The notes beneath the pieces were generated by a model. It did not search any database, was not told the DNA's origin, and was given only the letters and a program-made list of their open reading frames with translations. 64,000 nt of DNA from an uncultured delta proteobacterium (lineage in GTDB: Bacteria; Desulfobacterota; Desulfobulbia; Desulfobulbales; Desulfurivibrionaceae). Made by a program: the position numbers and the translations under genes. The stretch lies in the NCBI GenBank assembly GCA_903869265.1, contig CAIPYE010000017.1:186001-250000 (forward strand). Direction: 5' to 3'. Positions within the stretch are counted from its first letter, which is position 1. Every line of letters begins with the position of its first letter. Shown here one piece after another: positions 37,072 to 45,949 of this stretch.

Positions 37072-37257
37072 TCAACAATCGTGCTTTATTAGAAAATCAC
37101 GGACCATTTCATTCATGATCTCGATTTGGGGCCTGCCGGTTTCATGGACAATGATCCAGACGCAGCGTTGAAAGGCCCGGAAAAGATCGCGGTCCACCTG
37201 AAGAGTGAGGCGTTCGGTGTCCCCGACAGGTTCGGCGCCGGTTTGATCCAAGTCCAT
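37072..37257 (-). CDS. Small ribbon-helix-helix-like protein
   Basis: About 61 residues from the ATG at 37257, which follows AAGGA at a suitable distance; the Met nine bases earlier overlaps the HisA stop. The core (ERLTLQVDRDLFRAFQRC, then IEIMNEMVRDFLIKH) fits a beta strand plus two helices as in CopG/MetJ-type DNA-binding proteins. No toxin gene is beside it, so an antitoxin role is not suggested. It probably shares a transcript with hisA. Confidence 0.6.
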   Translation of the reverse strand: MDLDQTGAEPVGDTERLTLQVDRDLFRAFQRCVWIIVHETGRPQIEIMNEMVRDFLIKHDC

Positions 37258-37259
37258 GG

Positions 37260-38030
37260 TCAGCATCCTTCCCGTCTGTTAAAGGCCACCGCCTCGGCGT
37301 AGGTGATGCCGCTTCCGCCAAAGATATCCAGGGCGCTGCCGATAGTGGCGTCCAACCGGTTTAACCCCAACTCCTTGACCCGGTACAGATCGGCCAGATT
37401 TTTCACCCCGCCCGCATAGGTGGTGGGAATGGGGCTGAAGCGGCCAAGCAGCGCGGTGAGTTCCTCCTCGATTCCGGCGCATTTGCCCTCCACGTCAACG
37501 GCGTGGATCAGAAATTCGCAGCAGTGGTCGGCGAAATACGCAAGGGACTGCTCGGATACCGTCACCTGGGTGAATTTCTGCCAGCGGTCGGTGACGATGT
37601 AGTAGGCGTCTCCCTCTTTCCTACAGCTCAAGTCAAGGACCAGCCGTTCCTTGCCCACGGCCTGGACCAATTCGGCAAGGCGGTCTTCGTGCACCTGTCC
37701 GTCCTTGAACACCGCCGAGGTGACAATCACCGCGCTGGCCCCCTGGTCCAGCCAATGGGCGGCGTTATCCGCCGTGATCCCGCCGCCGATCTGCAAGCCT
37801 TGGGGAAAGGCCTGCAAGGCTCCGGTTGCCGCAGCTTCGTTGCCCGGACCCAGCATGATCACATGGCCGCCGAACAGCCGATCCGCCTTGTACATCTCGG
37901 CATAATGGGCTGCAGGCTGGTCCGAGGCAAAGTTGGTGGCCAGGCTCCCCTGTTGTGCGTCGGAGAGGGTGGAGCCGACAATCTGCTTTACCCGGCCATG
38001 GTGGAGGTCAATGCACGGTCTGAATTTCAT
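37260..38030 (-). CDS. hisA: HisA of the eukaryotic type (ProFAR isomerase)
   Basis: The 256-residue TIM-barrel begins FRPCIDLHHGRVKQIVGSTL. This is the pattern of the eukaryote-like HisA/His6 subfamily and differs from the usual bacterial MIIIPAIDLKDG. Catalytic Asp is in CIDLHHG and the phosphate loops are IQIGGGI-type (QIGGGITADN) and TYAGGVKNLADL. It converts ProFAR to PRFAR in histidine synthesis. It is not next to other his genes here. The family is known from some bacteria, so this is odd but not unique. Confidence 0.87.
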   Translation of the reverse strand: MKFRPCIDLHHGRVKQIVGSTLSDAQQGSLATNFASDQPAAHYAEMYKADRLFGGHVIMLGPGNEAAATGALQAFPQGLQIGGGITADNAAHWLDQGASAVIVTSAVFKDGQVHEDRLAELVQAVGKERLVLDLSCRKEGDAYYIVTDRWQKFTQVTVSEQSLAYFADHCCEFLIHAVDVEGKCAGIEEELTALLGRFSPIPTTYAGGVKNLADLYRVKELGLNRLDATIGSALDIFGGSGITYAEAVAFNRREGC

Positions 38031-38102
38031 GGGGTGTCATCTGTCCTGGCGTACGTGGCTATTTTTCTGGCCAGAGTAGTCTTTTCTTCTGAAAAAGGTC
38101 AA

Positions 38103-38135
38103 TAAAAAAGGTGGGCAGCTTGCGCCGTCCACCTT
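38103..38135 (-). terminator. Rho-independent terminator after the P-loop gene
   Basis: Minus-strand AAGGTGG pairs with CCACCTT around a GC-rich loop and is followed by a run of six T. It ends the P-loop gene transcript before hisA. Confidence 0.7.
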
Positions 38136-38174
38136 GTGTAAAACAATACTAATTTACTCTAGAAAAAAGTCCTT

Positions 38175-38245
38175 TGGCAGGCTCAGGATGAACGGAACAT
38201 TACTATATTGAGAGACTCTCCGTTCGTGCTGAGCCTGTCGAAGCA
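38175..38245. repeat. Dispersed-type inverted repeat
   Basis: The arms AGGCTCAGGATGAACGG (38179-38195) and CCGTTCGTGCTGAGCCT (38220-38236) are inverted copies with two mismatches. Text of the form TTCGACAGGCTCAGCACGAA is a widely dispersed intergenic repeat in environmental bacteria, as I remember it. It lies just past the P-loop gene stop. Confidence 0.6.
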
Positions 38246-38262
38246 CTTGTAACGCCAACCGC

Positions 38263-38976
38263 TTACTTGCAGTCTTCCCTGATCATGAAGGTTTTGGGGT
38301 CAAGCTTGAGGAGCTTGCCGCACTTGCTCACCGCGGCGGAGCCCTTGATGATCTTCAGGTCGATGCAGTCGCTTTGGGCAATCGGCTGGAGGAGGACAAC
38401 GGTATTGAACAGATCCTCCAGGCCATTGCAGGGGGCAGGCACCCCTGCTGCGCTCTGGCTGTCAACGCCATCGGTGGTTACGGCGGAAAACCAGATCTGC
38501 AGGTCCATGGTCTTGGCCATCTCCCGCATCCCTTCCAGCACCGCGCGGTCGGTTTTGACAAAATCAAAGCCGTCAACCACCATACAGTTCGGCTTGATGA
38601 CGTTCTGCTGCACAAGGTCATGCAGCCGCTCTTCCAGTTTGGCCAGGCTGAACTTGGACTCGTTGAAGGTGATGATCATCCGGTTGCGCATGATCGAGTC
38701 GTGGATTTCTCCGGCATTGTCAAGCTTGCAGGCCTCGGCGATATCCTTGAACATGTCGTCGTACCAGAGCTTGGTCTTGTCCAGGCTCTGACCTACGCTG
38801 ACATGGACCACCTGCTTGTCATTCATCAGGCTGTCCATGGCGATCTGCACCAGCAGCGCGGTTTTGCCCAAGCCGGCCCGGGCCATGACCAACCCCATCC
38901 TGCTGGATTCCTTGGCGTCGCTTTCACCCTTCAGGTGGCGGATGGGATTCTTTTCAATCAGCTCTTGTTTCAGCAT
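38263..38976 (-). CDS. P-loop ATPase-like protein of unknown function
   Basis: The 237-residue protein has a RecA/KaiC-like Walker A (ARAGLGKTALLVQI) and a Walker B-like MVVDGFDFVK. The C-terminal half has no clear marker. RecA-type folds like this drive DNA, RNA or protein remodelling. No partner gene is adjacent; terminator and repeat follow it. I do not recognise the specific family. Confidence 0.7.
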   Translation of the reverse strand: MLKQELIEKNPIRHLKGESDAKESSRMGLVMARAGLGKTALLVQIAMDSLMNDKQVVHVSVGQSLDKTKLWYDDMFKDIAEACKLDNAGEIHDSIMRNRMIITFNESKFSLAKLEERLHDLVQQNVIKPNCMVVDGFDFVKTDRAVLEGMREMAKTMDLQIWFSAVTTDGVDSQSAAGVPAPCNGLEDLFNTVVLLQPIAQSDCIDLKIIKGSAAVSKCGKLLKLDPKTFMIREDCK

Positions 38977-39016
38977 GGCGGTATCCTGTTTTTGTAGTAA
39001 CTACCTTGGTTATTTA

Positions 39017-39069
39017 GACTGAAGGCGGAAGTCTGAAGACCGAAGTATTGTGAAAAGAAACCTTCAGTC
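39017..39069. repeat. Inverted repeat between fusA and the P-loop gene
   Basis: GACTGAAGG (39017-39025) is the complement of CCTTCAGTC (39061-39069), spaced by 35 bases rich in near-repeats of GTCTGAAG. It sits just past the fusA stop and could slow or end transcription, but no T run follows. Confidence 0.5.
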
Positions 39070-39084
39070 TATCCACCCGAGTAG

Positions 39085-41163
39085 TTACTGTTTTTTGTTT
39101 TTCAGGGCCTTGGCGATCAGCTCTTCGGCAACGCTCTTGGGCACCTGTCGGTAGGTGGCAAATTCCATGGTAAACTCTGCCTTGCCCTGGGTCAAGGAGC
39201 GAAGATCGGTTGAATAGCCAAACATCTCGGAAAGCGGAACCTCGGCCTCGATGACCGTGTAGGCATCTTCCTCGTTGGTGCCGATGATCATGCCGCGGCG
39301 CTGGTTCAGGCTGCCCATGATCGAACCCTGGAACTCGGTGGGGCCCTCAACCGCGACCTTCATGATCGGTTCCATGATAACCGGCTTGGCCTTGAGGTAT
39401 GCGTCCTTGAATCCGCCCATGGCGGCAAGCTGGAAGGCGATATCCGAGGAGTCCACGGCATGGGAGGCGCCGTCGTTGATGGCGCAGCGCACCCCGGTGA
39501 CATGGGCGCCGACGAGCGCGCCTTTGTCCAAACACTTCTGGAAGCCCTTGTCGCAGGAGGGGATATATTCCCGGGGCACCGAGCCGCCGACAATCTGGTC
39601 GACAAATTCATATTCGCCCTCTTCCAGGGGCTCGATGAAGCCGGCAACCCGACCGAACTGGCCGGAGCCGCCGGTCTGCTTCTTGTGGGTATAGTTGAAG
39701 TCGGCCCGCTGGGTGATGGTCTCGCGGTAGGCAACCTGGGGGGCGCCCACGGTTACCTCGGCCTTGTATTCGCGCTTCATCCGTTCGACGTACACGTCGA
39801 GATGCAACTCGCCCATGCCGGAGATGATGGTCTCCATGGTCTCGGGGTCAACAAAGGTTTTGAAGGTGGGATCTTCCTTGGTGAAGCGGTTTAAGGCCTT
39901 GGACATGTTGTCCTGGGCCTTGTTGTCGATCGGGGTGATGGAAAGCGAGATAACCGGGGCCGGCACATGCATGGAGGTCATGGAGAAGTTGTAGTCCCCG
40001 CCGCCGGTGAAGGTGTCGCCGGAGGCGCAGTCAATGCCGAACAGGGCCACGATATCGCCGGCGCCTGCTTCATCGATTTCTTCCATGTCGTCGGAATGCA
40101 TCCGCACCAGACGGCCAACCTTGGCCTTTTTGCCGGTGCGGACATTGACGATGGAATCGCCTTTTTTCAGGGTGCCCTGGTAGGTGCGCACATAGGTCAG
40201 CTGCCCGTAGCGGCCATCTTCAAGCTTGAAGGCCAGGGCCAGCAGGGGGTCGCTGGAAATGTTGCTCACCTTGACCTCGGCCTCTTCGTGATCCAGATCC
40301 AGGGCGAAGTTTTCAACGTCGGTGGGGCAGGGCAGATAGGAGACGACTGCGTCGAGCAGGAGCTGCACGCCTTTGTTTTTGTAGGCGGTGCCCATCATTA
40401 CCGGGGTGAATTCAAGGGCCAGGGTGCCCTTGCGGATCGCGGCCATGATCATTTCCTCGGTGGGCGTGCCTTCCAGCACGGCCTCCATCAATTCGTCGGA
40501 GAACATGGAAACCGCGTCCAGCATCTCTTCCCGCTTGATGTCGCACTCTTCCTGGTACTGGGCGGGAATCTCCTCTTCGCGGATCTTGTCGCCGTTTTCC
40601 CCGTCAAAATAGACGGCCTTCATCCGGACCAGATCGATCAACCCCTGCATGTCGCCTTCGAGGCCCATGGGCACCTGGATGGGCACCGCATTGAGGGCCA
40701 GCTTCTCGCGGAGCTGTTTGATAACCCGGTCAGGGTTGGCGCCGGTGCGGTCGCATTTATTGATAAAGGCCACGCGGGGAACCCGGTAGCGGGTCATCTG
40801 CCGGTTGACCGTGATGGACTGTGATTGTACGCCGCCAACGGAGCAGAGGATCAGCACCGCGCCGTCGAGTACGCGCAGGGCGCGCTCAACCTCGATGGTG
40901 AAATCCACATGGCCAGGGGTGTCGATGATGTTGATGGCATGGTCCTTCCAGTCGCAATAGGTGGCGGCGGAACAGATGGTGATGCCCCGTTCCCGCTCCA
41001 GCTCCATGGAGTCCATTTTGGCGCCGACGCCGTCCTTGCCGCGCACTTCATGGATGGCATGAATACGCTGGGTATAAAAAAGAATGCGCTCGGTCAGGGT
41101 GGTTTTTCCCGAGTCGATATGGGCGCTGATTCCAATATTGCGGACCTTCGTAATGTCTCTCAT
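39085..41163 (-). CDS. fusA: Elongation factor G, spdEFG1/mitochondrial EFG1-like
   Basis: About 692 residues from [10 protein letters not shown] at 41163. The GTP-binding motifs are [17 protein letters not shown] and NKCD. The variant text ([36 protein letters not shown]) is that of the EFG1 branch shared with mitochondria, spirochaetes, planctomycetes and Desulfobacterota. It translocates the ribosome. It is not near str-operon genes, which fits a duplicated, separately located copy. The longer frame adds nine residues without a better start. Confidence 0.93.
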   Translation of the reverse strand: MRDITKVRNIGISAHIDSGKTTLTERILFYTQRIHAIHEVRGKDGVGAKMDSMELERERGITICSAATYCDWKDHAINIIDTPGHVDFTIEVERALRVLDGAVLILCSVGGVQSQSITVNRQMTRYRVPRVAFINKCDRTGANPDRVIKQLREKLALNAVPIQVPMGLEGDMQGLIDLVRMKAVYFDGENGDKIREEEIPAQYQEECDIKREEMLDAVSMFSDELMEAVLEGTPTEEMIMAAIRKGTLALEFTPVMMGTAYKNKGVQLLLDAVVSYLPCPTDVENFALDLDHEEAEVKVSNISSDPLLALAFKLEDGRYGQLTYVRTYQGTLKKGDSIVNVRTGKKAKVGRLVRMHSDDMEEIDEAGAGDIVALFGIDCASGDTFTGGGDYNFSMTSMHVPAPVISLSITPIDNKAQDNMSKALNRFTKEDPTFKTFVDPETMETIISGMGELHLDVYVERMKREYKAEVTVGAPQVAYRETITQRADFNYTHKKQTGGSGQFGRVAGFIEPLEEGEYEFVDQIVGGSVPREYIPSCDKGFQKCLDKGALVGAHVTGVRCAINDGASHAVDSSDIAFQLAAMGGFKDAYLKAKPVIMEPIMKVAVEGPTEFQGSIMGSLNQRRGMIIGTNEEDAYTVIEAEVPLSEMFGYSTDLRSLTQGKAEFTMEFATYRQVPKSVAEELIAKALKNKKQ

Positions 41164-41425
41164 GGTAAATCTTCCACTCCATTCATGCATGTGTGCGGTT
41201 GCGGCTGGCGTCGGTCAAGGCACCATGCCTTGGTAAACAGGCTACTAAAAAACGGCCCTGGTTTGGGGCGGTATGGACAGTCTTTTTAAGAACCGGCACT
41301 TTTACCCTTAAGCCCTGTTGCTGTCAAGGGAAAAATTCGGCGCATTCGCACGCAGTTACTGGCGGCGGTGAAGGGGGAAGTTATCGATGATCTTGACTTT
41401 TCCGCACGCTAATGCATAACGGTCA

Positions 41426-41457
41426 TGACTATTCTGCAAACGCGTGCACAATAGTCA
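41426..41457. repeat. Inverted repeat before the ATPase remnant
   Basis: TGACTATTCTGCA and TGCACAATAGTCA are complementary with one mismatch and a six-base spacer. It lies in the 290-base gap between fusA and the remnant, where I see no gene. It may be an operator or a mobile-element trace. Confidence 0.45.
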
Positions 41458-41481
41458 GCATGGAACGTTCGCAATTCTCCT

Positions 41482-41802
41482 GTGGTTGAAAAAGATCTGC
41501 GCCAGAAACGGGTTTTTCTGACCGGTCCTCGTCCGGTTGAAAAAACGCACCTCACCTTTGACCTGCTCAAAAAATCCACTAACGGGGTCTACCTCACCTC
41601 CGACAACCTGGAAGAGCTGGGTAGCGCGTCATTATCTGCGAACCAAGGAAAAAAAGAGGTTGATTTTGCCTTGGCGGTGGAGGACCAGCCACCCAACATC
41701 ATTGAGGCCACACTCAGCGAAAGCGACCGTGAGGCCCGACCAGCAGGCCCAAGAGATTTATGTTCCTTCCGGAGCAACACCAAATGCAACGTGGTTCGAT
41801 AA
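41482..41802 (+). pseudogene. Remnant of an AAA/DUF4143-type ATPase
   Basis: The frame reads MVEKDLRQKRVFLTGPRPVE, which fits the N-terminus of DUF4143 ATPases (family text VGPRQVGKTT). The P-loop is degenerate (GPRPVEKTH in place of GPRQVGKTT). After about 45 codons the text jumps to GKKEVDFALAVEDQP, the C-terminal nuclease-like part of the same family. That implies an internal deletion of several hundred bases. The frame is open but too short to be functional. It lies immediately before higBA. Confidence 0.65.
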
Positions 41803-41822
41803 AGGGAAAAAGACTTGTCTTT

Positions 41823-41841
41823 TGTAACAATGAGCGTTACA
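41823..41841 (+). promoter_or_regulatory. Candidate operator of higBA
   Basis: TGTAAC at 41823-41828 and GTTACA at 41836-41841 form a perfect dyad with a seven-base spacer, and a second dyad CAATG/CATTG overlaps it. It ends 8 bases before the higB ATG, the place where HigA autorepression sites are found. Confidence 0.45.
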
Positions 41842-41849
41842 TTGTGTTC

Positions 41850-42146
41850 ATGATAAAAAGCTTTCGAGATAAATGGTTGGAGAAGTTTTTTGTTGAGGGA
41901 ACAACAAACAAAAAAATCCCTTCGACAATCAGCGAAAGGCTTTTCAGGAAAATACAAATTCTCGACGACTCCACCTGCGATGCAGACTTACGGTCTCCGC
42001 CGAGCAATAATTTTGAGAAATTGACAGGCAACCTTAAAGACAGGTGCTCAATCAGGATCAATGACCAATGGAGGCTGATCTTCCAGTGGGACAACGACAG
42101 GGGAGAAGCTGAAGGCGTGTATCTCGACAACCACACCTATGGATGA
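41850..42146 (+). CDS. higB: HigB-type toxin (RelE/ParE superfamily)
   Basis: The 98-residue protein begins MIKSFRDKWLEKFF and ends SIRINDQWRLIFQW..VYLDNHTYG, the HigB signature of the RelE-like mRNA interferases. It cleaves mRNA on the ribosome. The ATG at 41850 is chosen because the family begins here; the longer upstream frame is read through the remnant. Toxin before antitoxin is the usual higBA order. Confidence 0.9.
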   Translation: MIKSFRDKWLEKFFVEGTTNKKIPSTISERLFRKIQILDDSTCDADLRSPPSNNFEKLTGNLKDRCSIRINDQWRLIFQWDNDRGEAEGVYLDNHTYG

Positions 42147-42156
42147 GGAAACAGAT

Positions 42157-42468
42157 ATGATTACAACAAAACGGCAACCGGTAACGGTTGGAGAAATGAT
42201 AGTCGCGGAGTTCCTGGAGCCTTTGGGGATCACCCAGGATACCCTTGCAAAAGCAATGATGGTAAGCCGAAAGACGGTTAACGAACTGTGCAACGATAAA
42301 CGGACGATTACGGTTGATACTGCCTTGATTCTGGCAAAAGTTTTCGGAAACACCGCCGATTTTTGGCTGAACTTGCAAAAAAGAAACGATATCTGGAATG
42401 CGATGCACTCCCCAAAACGCAAAGCAAGGATAGATCGGGTTCAGCCAATCCAAGCGCATGCCCATTAA
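42157..42468 (+). CDS. higA: HigA-type antitoxin, Xre family
   Basis: About 103 residues from ATG 42157, which follows GAGGAAAC by seven bases; an ATG six codons earlier overlaps the toxin gene. The text KRQPVTVGEMIVAEFLEPLG and ITQDTLAKAMMVSRKTVNEL is a HigA helix-turn-helix that binds the toxin and represses the operon. It follows higB at once, so the two are co-translated. Confidence 0.92.
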   Translation: MITTKRQPVTVGEMIVAEFLEPLGITQDTLAKAMMVSRKTVNELCNDKRTITVDTALILAKVFGNTADFWLNLQKRNDIWNAMHSPKRKARIDRVQPIQAHAH

Positions 42469-42626
42469 AAACTACAGGTGGTGTGCTTGGTGGTTGCTCT
42501 GGTGGTTTTAATGCCGGGAAATGACAGATTCCAAATAGGGGATGTAGCGTTGGCTGTTTGCGAGTTATGTTGCTGATGGTCACGGGGCAACTCAACGAAG
42601 TCATGGAAAAATAGCAGAGTAATAGG

Positions 42627-42658
42627 AAAAGGGGATGCCCATTTGGGCATCCCCTTTT
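42627..42658. terminator. Bidirectional terminator between higA and the porin gene
   Basis: AAAAGGGGATGCCC and GGGCATCCCCTTTT form a perfect 14-bp stem with an ATTT loop. The A-rich and T-rich flanks suit both the converging higA and porin transcripts. Confidence 0.88.
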
Positions 42659-42689
42659 CACTGCAATTAAGGATTCTGGTTGGCCTAGT

Positions 42690-44729
42690 TTAGAATCCGT
42701 ACTTGACCATTACATAGCCAACGTTAGCTTCGTAGTTCGGGTTGGCATATACTCCGCTGTAATAATTGGAGCCGACAACATAGGCGTAATTCGCATAACT
42801 TGCGTCGGAATAATCCAGTTTTTCATAAATATACCCAATAGTTACCCCAAGCTTGGAGTCAATGGCATAGTTGGCCTTGGCTTCCAGGGTCTTTTTGGTG
42901 TAGTCATCCGATGCGGTGATATCTTGATACGCAGTGCCGGCCAAGCTGTTGTTGAAGTCCACCTCTCCATCGGATTTTTGATACTGCCATGACAAATTAA
43001 ATGTCAATTTATCGGTGGCGGCAACCTTGGCTCCCAGACCGTAGGTCCAGAAAGAGTCATCGGTCATTTCAATACGATCGAGAGTCAGTAGATTGTTGAG
43101 TCGCTTGTTGGAGTCGGTTTTCGTTTTTTCGTGTCCAACAAAGCCGGTCAGCGTGACAGCCTCAACAGCGCGCCAGGTAACATCGGCATATACATTCTGC
43201 CGTTTGTCACCGTCAATGCTCGAATTAGTCCAGTCATAATTATTGTTCGTGTAGGTGTAACTCAGCCCCAGGTCAAGTTTGTCCACAGGGAAAATGTCAA
43301 AGGACAATTTCCACTCATCCATGGTTTTATCCGCAGAATCGAAGCGAGCTGTGTATATGGTCGGAGCAGTGACGCCGGCGGTATAAATATCGGAATTCCG
43401 ATCGAGCCTTTTGTACCGAATCTTGGCCGTAAGCCAGTCCAATGCACTATTTTTGAGCCCGAGATAAAAGCTGTCGTCCGTTGTCGATCCAGGATTGTCA
43501 TACCTATACAAGATACTAGCACTTGTGAATGACGGCAATGCGGTTGAACGATCGATATTCATATATTCATACCCTGCGTCCAGCTTGGTCTTGTTGGGCA
43601 GGCGGTAACCGACATCAATGCCGGCGGTATTCTTATCGTAGCTGAGCAGTTCCTGGGCGTTGTTGGTAGCTACTGGTGCAGTGCCGTAGGAAATAATGGA
43701 CGAGTTGTTGTCTCGTTTAATATAATTATAATAAAGCTTGGTGTCCAGCTTGTCCAGGGGCCTGGAACTCAGGGCGATGGAGGCGTTTGTATAATCAATG
43801 TCGCCCTCAAATGTGCTCCGATTCAAACTAGTAAGTGTCGCCAACATGGCGCTACTGTAATTAATATCAGTGGCTGTAAAATTATTTTTCAGACTAGAGC
43901 GGCTTAACCCGGCAGCCAAAACGGAGCTAAGAGGGAGATCACGCCAGCTGAGGTCGGCGGCTAGCTTGTGGTAGTCGTTGTCCGGAGCAAGAACGAAATC
44001 GGTATCAACGCCATTAGCTCCAATTTGAAGATATTTGTTGTCGTTTTTGAAGGAGCTTAATGTGCCGGTAAGTGAAACGGAAAGGGACTCGCCAAGATAA
44101 CCGGTCTTCAAGTTCAGGTTGTCGGTGGTGTTTGAAATGGGCTCTGGCCCTTCAGATAGGCTGCCAAACCCGGTTTTTACAGTAAAGGGTCTCAGGCCAC
44201 TCTGTTCCTGTTTTTCAGCACCGATTTTGACATAGAACGGGGAATGTAGCGAAAGTTCAAGTTCACCGCCATAACTTTTGTGATCCACCGCATAATCAAA
44301 TTTTGTCCAGTTAGAGGTGTTTGCAGGGGTGCCGACAATGGTGATATTTTGTGTTCCCAGCCCTGTATATGGTGTTATGGCATCAAACTGGTAGTTGTGC
44401 GTCCATTGACTAAAATCGAACTTATACTTGAAATTGTCGTACTCTCCGCCATTAATCTGGAAGGATCGATCATCCTCGCCGCTATTCTTCCCCTCGGCCT
44501 CGAAATGATACGCACCCTTCAGGGCTTCGAGTTGAATATTGCCAAGGAAAGAGTCATCCAAGTCACGGAATTCCTGTAAGCGGGCCTTGTCTCCATTGGA
44601 GTGGACTGCTTGGGCGCCCAGTTCTATAGTTCCATGGACCTCTGCATTTGTATTTTCATCCGCCGCAACTGCCAAGGCAGGAACGGCAAGCGACAACGCG
44701 ATTACAGCAGAATAGATTCTTTTTTTCAT
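42690..44729 (-). CDS. MtrB/PioB-family outer-membrane beta-barrel
   Basis: The 679-residue protein has a signal peptide (MKKRIYSAVIALSLAVPALA, cleaved after VAA) and then long alternating beta-strand text (NYQFDAITPYTGLG, DLGLSYTYTNNNYDW). It ends in YVMVKYGF, a C-terminal Phe typical of outer-membrane barrels. I see no cysteine, so the N-terminal CXXC of Shewanella MtrB is absent. Proteins of this family form the sheath for a decaheme cytochrome across the outer membrane. Its partner gene is 12 bases upstream. No outer-surface MtrC/OmcA-type cytochrome gene is present here. Confidence 0.88.
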   Translation of the reverse strand: MKKRIYSAVIALSLAVPALAVAADENTNAEVHGTIELGAQAVHSNGDKARLQEFRDLDDSFLGNIQLEALKGAYHFEAEGKNSGEDDRSFQINGGEYDNFKYKFDFSQWTHNYQFDAITPYTGLGTQNITIVGTPANTSNWTKFDYAVDHKSYGGELELSLHSPFYVKIGAEKQEQSGLRPFTVKTGFGSLSEGPEPISNTTDNLNLKTGYLGESLSVSLTGTLSSFKNDNKYLQIGANGVDTDFVLAPDNDYHKLAADLSWRDLPLSSVLAAGLSRSSLKNNFTATDINYSSAMLATLTSLNRSTFEGDIDYTNASIALSSRPLDKLDTKLYYNYIKRDNNSSIISYGTAPVATNNAQELLSYDKNTAGIDVGYRLPNKTKLDAGYEYMNIDRSTALPSFTSASILYRYDNPGSTTDDSFYLGLKNSALDWLTAKIRYKRLDRNSDIYTAGVTAPTIYTARFDSADKTMDEWKLSFDIFPVDKLDLGLSYTYTNNNYDWTNSSIDGDKRQNVYADVTWRAVEAVTLTGFVGHEKTKTDSNKRLNNLLTLDRIEMTDDSFWTYGLGAKVAATDKLTFNLSWQYQKSDGEVDFNNSLAGTAYQDITASDDYTKKTLEAKANYAIDSKLGVTIGYIYEKLDYSDASYANYAYVVGSNYYSGVYANPNYEANVGYVMVKYGF

Positions 44730-44741
44730 TGCTTGCCTCCT

Positions 44742-45641
44742 TTATCGGCTGAATGATCTTTTGAAACTGGCGGAACCATGGATGGCGTGATGACATTCCA
44801 AACAGCCCCTGCCTCTGAATTGGGTTGCGCTGTGGGTTCCGCCAAAGCCAGAAGTATTGTCATATGCCGTGGCATGGTGGCTACTATTGTCATGGCAATT
44901 TTGACACAGAGTAACCTCTCTTTCCACCAACAATGTCTCATGGCGGCTGCCATGCGGACTATGGCAGATCAGACAGTCCTCTTCCACCGGCGGATGCTCC
45001 CAAATCCATGGGCCGCGCTTGTCAGCATGACATTTGTAGCAGAGCTGGTTGTTGCTCTCGGCATTGATCATGTGTTTTGTCAGAGTGCCGTGAGTGTTGT
45101 GGCAGTCGGAACATTTGACCTTGCCTTCGATTATGGGATGATGCGATATCTTGTTGGCGTCGGAACGGACATCTTTATGGCAGTTGAAGCAGACCTCGGG
45201 TTGTTTTACTGCGGAGCGCGGGGAATGGATATTGTGGCAGGCGACACAGGTCACGTCATTCTTCTTGTGCGCACCCATATCCCAGAGGGCAAGATGCTCT
45301 GCTTTCTTGTGGCAACCCAGACACTGCTTGCTGAGTTCTTCGGCAGAACGGCCGTTACCTTTGCCAAAGGAGATTATTGTTTGCTTGGATGGATCGTTTT
45401 CATGCTTGTCTGTTGCACCATGGCAGGACTGGCAATCGTTTTTGCCCTGCCAGATTTTTGCATGGAATGAAGCCTTGAAACTTGCCACCGGTTTTTCATG
45501 GCAGCCGACGCACGCGGCGCCGAGCTCAGCCGCCTGGGCAAAATCTGGCGCAAGAAACTGCCCCAGCAGACCCCCTCCCATTGCGATCATGGCCAAAGAC
45601 CATGTCGATACTACTAGTTTTGGCAACAACTTGTTTCGCAT
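44742..45641 (-). CDS. Decaheme c-type cytochrome, DmsE/MtrA family
   Basis: The 299-residue periplasmic protein has a signal peptide and ten CXXCH motifs: CVGCH, CQSCH, CLGCH, CVACH, CFNCH, CSDCH, CYKCH, CLICH, CQNCH and CLECH. Their number and spacing match the DmsE/MtrA family. With the barrel encoded next, it should pass electrons across the outer membrane. The ATG follows AGGAGGAG, an ideal ribosome site. A sigma-70 promoter with an overlapping dyad lies upstream. Confidence 0.95.
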   Translation of the reverse strand: MRNKLLPKLVVSTWSLAMIAMGGGLLGQFLAPDFAQAAELGAACVGCHEKPVASFKASFHAKIWQGKNDCQSCHGATDKHENDPSKQTIISFGKGNGRSAEELSKQCLGCHKKAEHLALWDMGAHKKNDVTCVACHNIHSPRSAVKQPEVCFNCHKDVRSDANKISHHPIIEGKVKCSDCHNTHGTLTKHMINAESNNQLCYKCHADKRGPWIWEHPPVEEDCLICHSPHGSRHETLLVEREVTLCQNCHDNSSHHATAYDNTSGFGGTHSATQFRGRGCLECHHAIHGSASFKRSFSR

Positions 45642-45949
45642 AACTCTCCTCCTCTCCTTGTTTTCCCCTGTTGTGTGGCCTGGAAGAGGCCCGTGAAAGC
45701 GGCCCCCTCGTTAGGTATTTGGAACATTATATGCTAAATATATGCAGAGATGCAAATGTAATTTACATGTGCGGAAAATTGGGGAGATAGCAACTGTGTC
45801 GGATCTTTGCCAGTATGGGTTTTCTGGCAATATCGGTGATATGCCCAGGTGGCGTTTGGGCATATCACCAAATTTTTGTTACGGGGGGATGAATAGGCTA
45901 GGGTTGGTGGGAAGATTTTCTTTCAGCGAAACGCGCTTGCAATAATTGG
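45642..45949. other. Intergenic region between the decaheme cytochrome and the MFS gene
   Basis: This 308-base gap contains the cytochrome promoter and dyad and two perfect hairpins, TTGCCAG/CTGGCAA at 45807-45830 and GGTGATATGCCCA with its complement at 45835-45869. The second is followed by AAATTTTT on the plus strand only. They probably end the MFS transcript, although no T run is present on the minus strand. No gene is visible. Confidence 0.6.
45726..45768 (-). promoter_or_regulatory. Promoter of the decaheme-porin operon with upstream dyad
   Basis: On the minus strand TTGCAT (45750-45755) and TATAAT (45726-45731) are 18 bases apart. The dyad ATGTAA-T-TTACAT (45756-45768) touches the -35 element on its upstream side, where an activator would bind. 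The leader to the ATG is about 75 bases. Confidence 0.65.
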
